A stretch of 64,000 nucleotides of DNA from Mycolicibacterium vulneris. GTDB lineage: Bacteria > Actinomycetota > Actinomycetes > Mycobacteriales > Mycobacteriaceae. Shown here piece after piece: positions 57,093-64,000 of the stretch. The notes under the pieces are model-generated. The model was not told where the DNA came from and ran no database searches. It saw nothing but the letters and a program-made list of their open reading frames with translations. Location: contig NZ_NCXM01000010.1 of NCBI RefSeq assembly GCF_002104765.1, positions 124,001 through 188,000 on the forward strand, given 5' to 3'. The translations under genes and the position numbers were made by a program. Positions within the stretch are counted from its first letter, which is position 1. The number at the start of each line of letters is the position of its first letter.

Positions 57093-57368
57093 ATGTCTGC
57101 CGAACCCGGTGATAACCGCACCGCGCCGCCGCTGCCGGCCGCGCTGCTGCACGTGTGGCCCTTCATCGCGCTCGGCGCGCTGGGCTGGCTGGCCGCGGTG
57201 GCCGCCGCTTTCCTGGTGCCCGCCCTACAGGGTTGGCGTCCGGTGGCTCTGGCGGGGCTGGGCGTTGGGGTGCTCGGTACGAGCATCTTCCTGCTGCAGC
57301 TGGCCGCGGCCCGACGCGGTGCGCGCGGCGCCCAGACCGGGCTCGAAAACTATCTCGACCACAAGTAA
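57093..57368 (+). CDS. Two-span membrane protein DUF2530 (Rv0879c-like)
   Basis: 91 residues, exactly the Rv0879c length from this start. Spans at about 20-43 and 50-68; C-terminus 'GAQTGLENYLDHK'. TATGTT (57080-57085) is 7 bases before ATG 57093, so it is probably leaderless. Function unknown. Twenty bases before the SRPBCC gene. Confidence 0.92.
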   Translation: MSAEPGDNRTAPPLPAALLHVWPFIALGALGWLAAVAAAFLVPALQGWRPVALAGLGVGVLGTSIFLLQLAAARRGARGAQTGLENYLDHK

Positions 57369-57388
57369 TTCGCACACCTGGAGGAGCG

Positions 57389-57844
57389 ATGGTAGCCCCG
57401 CTGTTGCAAACACACGTCGACATCGACGCACCGGTGGCAACCGTGTGGGGATTGATTTCCGATCTGCGGCGAATGCCGCAGTGGAGCCCGCAGTGCCGGT
57501 GGATGAAGCCCTTCGGCCCTGTCCGTCAGGGCACCAGGACCCTCAACCTGAACCGCCGCAACCGGATGTTCTGGCCGACCACGTGCACGGTCGTCGAGAT
57601 CGTCCCCGACCGCAGGCTCGCGTTCCGCGTGGACACCAACAACACCATCTGGACCTATGAGCTCGAGCCCAGCGGCGAGGGCACGCGGCTGATCGAGAGC
57701 CGTCACGCCGAAAACGGCGTCACCGCATTTTCGAACCTGTCAGTGAATGCGCTGTTCGGCGGGACCGAGAACTTCGAACATGAATTGCTCGACGGGATGA
57801 ACGCCTCGCTGGCGCGCATCAAGGCCGCCGCCGAAACCGGCTAG
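57389..57844 (+). CDS. SRPBCC/polyketide-cyclase-like protein
   Basis: 151 residues. 'THVDIDAPVATVWGLISDLR' is the N-terminal strand-helix; 'WSPQCRWMKPFGPVRQGTRT' and 'WTYELEPSGEGTRLIESRHA' follow; the C-terminal helix is 'ENFEHELLDGMNASLARIKA'. A binding cavity for a hydrophobic ligand is expected. GGAGGAG lies 2-8 bases before the ATG. It shares its stop with the converging DUF3027 gene (CTAG). Confidence 0.9.
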   Translation: MVAPLLQTHVDIDAPVATVWGLISDLRRMPQWSPQCRWMKPFGPVRQGTRTLNLNRRNRMFWPTTCTVVEIVPDRRLAFRVDTNNTIWTYELEPSGEGTRLIESRHAENGVTAFSNLSVNALFGGTENFEHELLDGMNASLARIKAAAETG

Positions 57845-58851
57845 TCCGGGGCCTCGGTCTCCGGCTGCCGCTCGGACTCCGGCTGCTGCTCGGGCTCCGC
57901 AGTCTCGGCTTGCGCCGTCTCACCCGCAGCGTCAGCCTGTTGCTCCTCGGGCCGTTGCTCCTCGGGCTGTTGCTCCGCGGCCTCGGCCTCCGGCTGCGCT
58001 TCGGACGCCTCTGCCGACTCCGCAGGCGGCGCGGACGGCTCGACCGGTGCCTGGGTGACGTCCAGCAGGCCGTCGTCGTAGGGCTCGTAGGCCGGCGACC
58101 CGGTGCCCGCCGGGGCCGGGGTGTCCGAGTGAGCACCGCAGCCGTACAGCTTGTCGACGATGTGCCCGTCGGCCGACAGTTCGTTGCCGCATACGCCGAA
58201 CAGCGCGCCCAGGGATCCCGACAGCGGCAGGAAGAAGCCGCAGTCGCGGCACACCCGCTTGGTCGATCGCGCCATCGACGAGTCGGGGCCGTAATCGCCT
58301 GTGCGCCAGCGTTCGGCCGCCTCAGCGCGGCCCTCGACACTCATCACCCAGCGCCGGCCCAGCCCGATTTCCGCGGCGGTCTCGTCGACCTGGGGGTCAC
58401 CGCTGGCGGTGTAGCCGGGAACCAGCCGGGGATCGTCGGCGGTGGGCGCCAACAGGTCGCCGGGGCTCAGGTCGCCGGGCCGCACCCGCTGGTCCCACGG
58501 CACCCATTCCGGGGCCAGCAATGCGGTCGGCCCGGGCACCAGCACCACCTCGCTGATGGTGGCGTGATCGGCGCCGGGGTAGGCGGCCACGACAACCGCC
58601 CACTGCCAGCCCTGGTAGCCGGGCAGATGCGCAAGGAACCGGTGGGTGGCGGTGTTCGGGTCTTCGTAGCCGACGCCCAGATAGTCGCCGACCATCTCCG
58701 GCCCGCTGAACTCCACGACCGCGGCCCTGGCCTGGTCCGCCGCGCCCGTGAGCACCGTCGCCAACCCCTCGGGCCAGTCGGCCACGGTCGCCACGGCGTA
58801 CTCCACGGTGGGCTCCTCGATGGGTCGGGTCGCGCTGTCTTCTTTCTGCAT
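57841..58851 (-). CDS. DUF3027 protein with zinc-ribbon-like cysteines (Rv0877-like)
   Basis: 336 residues, longer than the ~262 of M. tuberculosis because of an acidic Glu/Gln/Pro/Ala tail (about 255-336). The conserved part has 'FSGPEMVGDYLGVGYEDPNT', 'WAVVVAAYPGADHATISEVV' and the Cys set 'RVCRDCGFFLPL', 'FGVCGNELSADG', 'LYGCGAHSD', which could bind zinc. ATG 58851 is supported by TAGTAT 10 bases upstream; a start at 58881 is possible. Function unknown. Confidence 0.88.
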   Translation of the reverse strand: MQKEDSATRPIEEPTVEYAVATVADWPEGLATVLTGAADQARAAVVEFSGPEMVGDYLGVGYEDPNTATHRFLAHLPGYQGWQWAVVVAAYPGADHATISEVVLVPGPTALLAPEWVPWDQRVRPGDLSPGDLLAPTADDPRLVPGYTASGDPQVDETAAEIGLGRRWVMSVEGRAEAAERWRTGDYGPDSSMARSTKRVCRDCGFFLPLSGSLGALFGVCGNELSADGHIVDKLYGCGAHSDTPAPAGTGSPAYEPYDDGLLDVTQAPVEPSAPPAESAEASEAQPEAEAAEQQPEEQRPEEQQADAAGETAQAETAEPEQQPESERQPETEAPD

Positions 58852-58930
58852 TGCGGTTCCAATACTAGGTTGACGAGCCACGCCCCGTTACCTGCAGACG
58901 CATCCAGGCGGCATAGGGGAGAATTGGGAC

Positions 58931-60613
58931 GTGTCTGGACGGCGGCAAAACAATCCGGGCCGGGTGGCCTCTCAGCCGGGCCGCCGGCCCCGCAACGGCG
59001 CTGCCTCCCAGCATCCGGGCGCGGCCAATTACCCCGCCGGCGGGGCCGCCGATCGGCGCACCCGCCGTCCGTCGCCGATGCCGAGCGCCAACCGCTACCT
59101 GCCCCCGCTGGGCCACCAGGCGGAGCCCGAACGCAACAGCGCCGAAGCGCCTCGCGGTCCGGCTTCCGGCGAGCGGATCACCGTCACCCGCGCCGCGGCG
59201 CTGCGCAGCCGCGAGATGGGTTCGCGGATGTACTCGATGGTGCAGCGCGCCGCGACGGCCGACGGCGCCGACAAGTCCGGCCTGACGGCGCTGACGTGGC
59301 CCGTGGTCGCCAACTTCGCGGTGGACGCCGCGATGGCCGTCGCGCTGGCCAACACGTTGTTCTTCGCCGCGGCCACCGGCGAGAGCAAGGGCCGGGTCGC
59401 GCTGTATCTGTTGATCACCATCGCGCCGTTCGCGGTGATCGCACCGCTGATCGGACCAGCGTTGGACCGGCTGCAGCACGGCCGCCGCGTCGCCCTGGCG
59501 GCGTCGTTCGCCCTGCGCACCGCGCTGGCCGTGCTGCTGGTGATGAACTACGACGGCGCCACCGGCAGTTTCCCATCGTGGGTGCTCTATCCGTGCGCGC
59601 TCGCGATGATGGTGTTCTCGAAGTCGTTCAGCGTGCTGCGCAGCGCGGTGACACCGCGGGTGATGCCGCCGACCATCGACCTGGTGCGAGTCAACGCCAG
59701 GCTGACCATGTTCGGTCTGCTGGGCGGCACCATCGTCGGCGGCGCGATCGCGGGTGGCGTCGAATTCGTCTGCACCCACCTGTTCAAGCTCCCCGGGGCG
59801 TTGTTCGTGGTGATCGCCGTGACAATCGCCGGCGCCATGCTGTCGATGCGGATACCGCGCTGGGTCGAGGTGACCGCCGGTGAGGTTCCCGCCACCCTGA
59901 GCTACCGCCAGGACAGTGAACCGCTGCGCCGCAGCTGGCACAAGGAAGTCAGCGGGGCGCTGCGACAGCCGTTGGGCCGCAACATCATCACCTCGCTGTG
60001 GGGTAACTGCACCATCAAGGTCATGGTGGGCTTCCTGTTCCTGTATCCCGCGTTCGTCGCCAAGGCCCACCAGGCCAACGGCTGGGCCCAGATCGCCATG
60101 CTCGGGATGATCGGCGCCGCGGCCGGGATCGGCAATTTCGTCGGCAACTTCACCAGTGCGCGCCTGAAGCTGGGCCGGCCCGCCGCGCTGGTGGTGCGCT
60201 GCACGGTGGCGGTGAGCGCGGTCGCGCTGGCCGCTTCGGTGGCCGGCAACCTGATGCTGGCCGTGATCGCCACCCTGGTCACGTCGGGATCCAGCGCCAT
60301 CGCGAAGGCGTCCCTGGACGCGTCGCTGCAGAACGACCTGCCGGAGGAATCCCGCGCATCGGGCTTCGGGCGCTCGGAGTCGACGCTGCAGTTGGCCTGG
60401 GTCCTCGGCGGCGCGCTGGGGGTGTTGGTGTACACCGAGTTGTGGGTCGGTTTTACCGCGGTGACCGCGCTGCTCATCCTGGGCCTGGCGCAGACCCTGG
60501 TCAGCTTCCGCGGCAACTCGCTGATTCCCGGCCTGGGAGGGAATAGGCCGATCATGGTCGAGCAGGAGGGCAAGCGCCGCGGAGTCGGCGCCACGGCGGT
60601 GGTTGCCGAGTGA
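58931..60613 (+). CDS. MFS-type membrane protein (Rv0876c-like)
   Basis: 560 residues. An N-terminal cytoplasmic Pro/Arg/Ala-rich segment of about 95 residues is followed by about twelve membrane spans, the first near 120-140. Loop 'PLIGPALDRLQHGRRVALAA' matches the MFS A-motif region. It is typical of MFS_1 exporters, but the substrate is not known. The GTG start is the only good one before the conserved part. Stop overlaps the next gene (GTGA). Confidence 0.9.
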   Translation: MSGRRQNNPGRVASQPGRRPRNGAASQHPGAANYPAGGAADRRTRRPSPMPSANRYLPPLGHQAEPERNSAEAPRGPASGERITVTRAAALRSREMGSRMYSMVQRAATADGADKSGLTALTWPVVANFAVDAAMAVALANTLFFAAATGESKGRVALYLLITIAPFAVIAPLIGPALDRLQHGRRVALAASFALRTALAVLLVMNYDGATGSFPSWVLYPCALAMMVFSKSFSVLRSAVTPRVMPPTIDLVRVNARLTMFGLLGGTIVGGAIAGGVEFVCTHLFKLPGALFVVIAVTIAGAMLSMRIPRWVEVTAGEVPATLSYRQDSEPLRRSWHKEVSGALRQPLGRNIITSLWGNCTIKVMVGFLFLYPAFVAKAHQANGWAQIAMLGMIGAAAGIGNFVGNFTSARLKLGRPAALVVRCTVAVSAVALAASVAGNLMLAVIATLVTSGSSAIAKASLDASLQNDLPEESRASGFGRSESTLQLAWVLGGALGVLVYTELWVGFTAVTALLILGLAQTLVSFRGNSLIPGLGGNRPIMVEQEGKRRGVGATAVVAE

Positions 60614-61110
60614 AATCCGGAAGCAAGCGTGGTGTGGCCGTGCTGCTCGCCTGCCTGGTGGCTGTGCTCTGCGTCGGCGCCGGCGCCGCAACATGGCTGT
60701 TGGTGGGCCGCTCCGGACCGCGGCACCCCGAGATCAGCGCGTATTCGCACGGACACCTGACCCGGGTGGGGCCGTACCTGTACTGCAACGTGCTCAACCT
60801 CGAAGACTGCGAGACGCCGCAGAACCAGGGCGAGCTGCGGGTCAGCGAGCGCTACCCGATTCAGCTCTCGGTGCCCGATGCCATATACCGGGCACCCTGG
60901 CGGTTGCTGCAGGTTTACGACGACCCCACCAACACCACCAGCACTATCTTCCGGCCGGGCACCCGGTTCGCCGTGACCATCCCCTCGGTCGACCCGCATC
61001 GCGGGCGTCTGGCCGGGATCGTCGTGCAGTTGCTGACGCTGGCGGTGGATCCCGCGGGTGAGCTGCGCGACGTCCCGCACGCGGAATGGTCGGTGCGGCT
61101 GACCTTCTGA
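60610..61110 (+). CDS. Exported/anchored DUF2771-type protein (Rv0875c-like)
   Basis: 166 residues. N-terminal hydrophobic stretch (8-30, 'AVLLACLVAVLCVGAGAATW') is a signal anchor or signal peptide; the outer domain reads 'EISAYSHGHLTRVGPYLYCN' and 'SVPDAIYRAPWRLLQVYDDP', with two close Cys ('LYCNVLNLEDC'). It is translationally coupled to the MFS gene, so it may be an accessory subunit. Confidence 0.9.
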   Translation: MKSGSKRGVAVLLACLVAVLCVGAGAATWLLVGRSGPRHPEISAYSHGHLTRVGPYLYCNVLNLEDCETPQNQGELRVSERYPIQLSVPDAIYRAPWRLLQVYDDPTNTTSTIFRPGTRFAVTIPSVDPHRGRLAGIVVQLLTLAVDPAGELRDVPHAEWSVRLTF

Positions 61111-61127
61111 AGGTCAGACCTTGTCGC

Positions 61128-62132
61128 TTAGGCCCCGTGGCCGGCGGCCACGCGTTCACCTTCGACCGGCGGCCCGGGAGGTGTGCCCGCCCCGAAGGGC
61201 TTGCCGCCCAAGCTCTCTCGCCCGTGCGGGGACAGCCAATCGGTCAGGTCCGGGCCCTTGGGGACGATCCGGGTGGGATTGATGTCGGCATGCACGATGT
61301 AGTAGTGCTGCTTGATCTGGACGAAGTCGACGGTGTCACCGAAACCCGGGGTCTGGAACAGGTCGCGCGCGTAGGCCCACAGCACCGGCATCTCGCTCAA
61401 TTTGCTGCGATTGCATTTGAAATGCCCGTGATACACCGGGTCGAAGCGGGCCAGGGTGGTGAACAGCCGCACGTCGGCCTCGGTGATGTTGTCGCCCAAC
61501 AGGAATCGCTGATTGCTCAGCCGCTCACTCACCCAATCCAGCGCGGTGAACAACCGGTCGTAGGCCGCGTCGTAGGCTTGCTGCGAACCGGCGAACCCGC
61601 ACCGGTACACGCCGTTGTTGATCTCGGTGTAGACCCTCTTGCTCACCTCGTCGATCTCCGCGCGCAGCCGCTCCGGATACAGCTCGGGCGCCCCGTCGCG
61701 GTGGTAGGCCGACCATTCCGTCGACAGATCCAGGGTCATCTGCGCGAAATCGTTGGTGACCACCGCACCGGTTCCGACGTCGACGATCGCGGGCACCGTG
61801 ATGCCCTTGGGGTAGTCGGGAAACCGCTTGAAGTAGGCGTCCTGCAGCCGCGGGATCTTCAGCACCGGGTCGACACCACCCGGATCCAGATCGAACGTCC
61901 AACTGCGCTCGTCGTGCGTGGGGCCGCAAAAACCAATGGAGAGAACACTTTCCAGGCCCAGCAAGCGGCGCACGATGATCGCGCGGTTCGCCCACGGACA
62001 CGCGCGGGCGACGACCAGCCGATACCGCCCGGGCTCGACGGGATAGCCGTCGCGTCCGTCAGCGGTGATGCGGGTGGTGATGTAGTTGGTGTCGCGGGTG
62101 AATTCGCCCGTTCCGGCAACATAGGTGGCCAT
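61128..62132 (-). CDS. Xi-class glutathione-transferase-like (S-glutathionyl-hydroquinone-reductase family) protein
   Basis: 334 residues. The thioredoxin-fold half carries the active Cys in 'ARACPWANRAIIVRR' (CPWA motif of the ECM4/YqjG family); 'YPKGITVPAIVDVGTGAVVT' and 'SNQRFLLGDNITEADVRLFT' are also typical. These enzymes remove thiol adducts from quinones. Mycobacteria use mycothiol, so the natural thiol may differ from glutathione. The C-terminal 30 residues are Gly/Pro-rich. Converges with the Rv0875c-like gene. Confidence 0.92.
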   Translation of the reverse strand: MATYVAGTGEFTRDTNYITTRITADGRDGYPVEPGRYRLVVARACPWANRAIIVRRLLGLESVLSIGFCGPTHDERSWTFDLDPGGVDPVLKIPRLQDAYFKRFPDYPKGITVPAIVDVGTGAVVTNDFAQMTLDLSTEWSAYHRDGAPELYPERLRAEIDEVSKRVYTEINNGVYRCGFAGSQQAYDAAYDRLFTALDWVSERLSNQRFLLGDNITEADVRLFTTLARFDPVYHGHFKCNRSKLSEMPVLWAYARDLFQTPGFGDTVDFVQIKQHYYIVHADINPTRIVPKGPDLTDWLSPHGRESLGGKPFGAGTPPGPPVEGERVAAGHGA

Positions 62133-62190
62133 GACGACAATTCTGCCCCAGCGACGGCTGTCGACGAACCCGGAGAAATCGAACGCGGAG

Positions 62191-64000
62191 CTACAGCTTC
62201 GCCTCCGACGGCGCAGACACCGTCAAAAATCGCCGGGCCAAGTTGGTTTCGGTGGACTCGCCGGGCTCCCAGTGCGCGATCCAAGGCCCGGTGCCTTCTG
62301 ACTGGTCGACGATCCCGTCCTCCAGCCAGGCGTAACGGCCGTCCAGGACGTTATGGGTCAGCTGAACATCGCTGCCGTCGGTGTTGGTCCACAACGCATG
62401 GAACAACGCTTCGACGCGGAGGGTCGCCTGCTGGCAGAACGTTTCGGCCAGCTCGTACGCCTGTCGACCGACGGTGGGATCGGCGACACGCTGGCCCTCG
62501 GCGCGCACGCACGCCGCGGACATCGCGAACAGCTCGGCACCGATATCGACGATGCGCCCGAGGAATCCCTGCCGTTGCTCCAGTTTGGCCTGCCAACGCG
62601 CCATCCCGTAGAAGGTGTTACGGGCCAGCTTGCGGGACGAGCGTTCGACGAACCGGAGGTGCATCGAGAGCGGGCCGAACTCGTTGTACGCCTTCGGTCG
62701 CTGACCTTCGCCAAAGACCAGCTGTGGCAACCACTTCGCGTAGAACCCGCTCGCACCGACCGCCGCGGCGGCCTTCTGCCGCAAACCGGCGTCGGGCTTG
62801 GCCAGGTCGCCGGCCGCTGCAAGGTGTGCATCGACGGCCTCGCGGGCGATGAGCAGCCTCATGATCTCGCTGGATCCTTCGAAGATGCGGTTGATCCGCA
62901 GGTCCCGCACCACCTGCTCGACGGGCACCGCGCGCTCACCTCGCGCGGCCAATGACTCCGCGGTCTCATAGCCCCGCCCACCCCGGATCTGCAAAACCTC
63001 ATCGCCGATGGTGCAGGCCATCTCGCTAGCCCACAATTTGGCCAACGCCGCCTCGATGCGGATGTCGTTGCGTCCCTCGTCGGCCATCTGCGAGGACAGC
63101 TCCAGCACCGCATCAAGCGCGTAGTTGGTCGCGGCGACGAACGAGATCTTGCCGGCCACCGCTTCATGCTTGGCCAGCGGCTTGCCCCACTGCACACGCT
63201 CACCAGACCATTCGCGGGCGATCTTCAGAGCCCACTTGGACGCTCCCGTCGCGGTCGCAGGCAGCGACAGCCGTCCGGCGTTGAGTGTGGTCAACGCGAT
63301 CTTGAGCCCGTCACCTTCGCGGCCGACCAAGTTTTCGCTGGGCACCCGAACCCGGTGCAGCCTGGTCACGCCGTTCTCAATACCGCGCAGCCCCATGAAC
63401 TTGTTACGCCGCTCCACGGTGATCCCCGGCGAATCGGCCTCGACCACGAATGCGCTGATTCCACCCCGGTGCCCGTCGCTCTTGGGCACCCGGGCCATGA
63501 CCACCAGCAGTTCGGCGACCACGCCGTTGGTGGTCCACAATTTCACACCCTCGAGTTCGTAAGCCTTACCCTCTTCGACGGGTGTGGCCGTCGAGGCCAA
63601 GCGCGCCGGGTCTGAGCCCACATCTGGTTCGGTAAGTAAAAACGCCGAAATAGCCCCAGCAGCACACCGCGGCAAGAACTTCCGCTTCTGTTCCGGGGTG
63701 CCGGCGAGTTTGAGCGGTTCGGGTACGCCGATCGACTGATGCGCCGACAGCAGTGCGCCGAGACTGGGATGAACGGTCGAAATCATCATCAGTGCGCGGT
63801 TGTAGGCAACTTGCGACATGCCCAGCCCGCCGTATTCGGACGGAATTTTCATGCCGAAACAACCCAATTCGGCCAGGCCCTTCACGTATTCATCGGGAAT
63901 CTGCGCGTCGCGCTCGATGACACGGCCGTCGACGGTGTCCAGAAATCGCCGCACCTCGTCGAGAAACGCGCGGGTGCGCGCCTCGTCGGCATCAGACGGT
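62191..64000 (-). CDS. fadE10: Acyl-CoA dehydrogenase FadE10 (5' end outside the window)
   Basis: The open frame continues to the last base, and the protein begins before it: residues upstream of GTG 63954 ('SDADEARTRAFLDE') still match FadE10, so about 50 N-terminal residues are missing. Signature blocks: 'AFLLTEPDVGSDPARLASTA', 'KLWTTNGVVAELLVVMARVP', 'QIRGGRGYETAESLAARGER', and 'RINRIFEGSSEIMRLLIARE' with the catalytic Glu. The long C-terminal extension (~200 residues) is VLCAD-like. Oxidises acyl-CoA with FAD. Confidence 0.96.
   Translation of the reverse strand, partial: PSDADEARTRAFLDEVRRFLDTVDGRVIERDAQIPDEYVKGLAELGCFGMKIPSEYGGLGMSQVAYNRALMMISTVHPSLGALLSAHQSIGVPEPLKLAGTPEQKRKFLPRCAAGAISAFLLTEPDVGSDPARLASTATPVEEGKAYELEGVKLWTTNGVVAELLVVMARVPKSDGHRGGISAFVVEADSPGITVERRNKFMGLRGIENGVTRLHRVRVPSENLVGREGDGLKIALTTLNAGRLSLPATATGASKWALKIAREWSGERVQWGKPLAKHEAVAGKISFVAATNYALDAVLELSSQMADEGRNDIRIEAALAKLWASEMACTIGDEVLQIRGGRGYETAESLAARGERAVPVEQVVRDLRINRIFEGSSEIMRLLIAREAVDAHLAAAGDLAKPDAGLRQKAAAAVGASGFYAKWLPQLVFGEGQRPKAYNEFGPLSMHLRFVERSSRKLARNTFYGMARWQAKLEQRQGFLGRIVDIGAELFAMSAACVRAEGQRVADPTVGRQAYELAETFCQQATLRVEALFHALWTNTDGSDVQLTHNVLDGRYAWLEDGIVDQSEGTGPWIAHWEPGESTETNLARRFLTVSAPSEAKL

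Overview
The window is chromosomal DNA of a slow-growing, high-GC mycobacterium, most like the M. avium complex. From about 24.9 kb to the right end the genes follow, in reverse, the order M. tuberculosis has from Rv0914c back to Rv0873. The markers are Rv0914c, Rv0913c, Rv0912, Rv0911, Rv0910/Rv0909, ctpE, Rv0907, Rv0906, echA6, accD3, prrA-prrB, arfABC, Rv0898c, Rv0897c, gltA2, citA, Rv0887c, fprB, Rv0885, serC, sepH, Rv0882 to Rv0879c, Rv0877 to Rv0875c and fadE10. These names come from recognising the encoded proteins, not from a search.

The left third (1 to about 24 kb) is an accessory catabolic region, by eye less GC-rich, with decayed genes. It holds a probable aromatic-ring pathway: flavin monooxygenase, extradiol dioxygenase, dehydrogenase, fumarylacetoacetase-type hydrolase and an unusual three-part monooxygenase fusion. 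An IS30-type remnant follows. Next comes a leftward oxygenation operon: iron-sulfur/flavin reductase, P450, ferredoxin, a VOC-fold dioxygenase, a small protein and an FAD-linked oxidase. Divergent from it runs a rightward carbon-chain operon: AceE-like thiamine enzyme, family III CoA-transferase, HMG-CoA-lyase-like enzyme and adenylate cyclase. A membrane protein, a NUDIX/NmrA pair, a TetR regulator, a broken phosphotransferase and a DUF4185 (D-arabinanase-type) exported protein complete it. A well-formed intrinsic terminator lies at 24.8 kb with no convincing gene before it.

The conserved part is lipid and central metabolism plus envelope functions: two citrate synthases with pdxH between them, the PrrA/PrrB two-component system, the ArfABC envelope operon, a P-type ATPase, a fused ferredoxin/ferredoxin reductase, SerC and the cell-division protein SepH. 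Species-specific insertions break the synteny: a kinase with a Mce-associated-like outer domain plus a second Mce-associated protein (47.5-49.5 kb), and a DUF559 endonuclease gene bracketed by two 60-bp hairpin repeats (37.6-38.6 kb). The second is the most interesting object here: gene plus one repeat forms a 930-bp unit whose repeats supply the start codon and the stop codon. A perfect 5 x 55-bp tandem array (55.05-55.32 kb) is a clear VNTR locus. The Rv0881-type methyltransferase has a frameshift. Several genes have a TANNNT hexamer exactly 6-7 bases before the start codon, the signature of leaderless transcripts.
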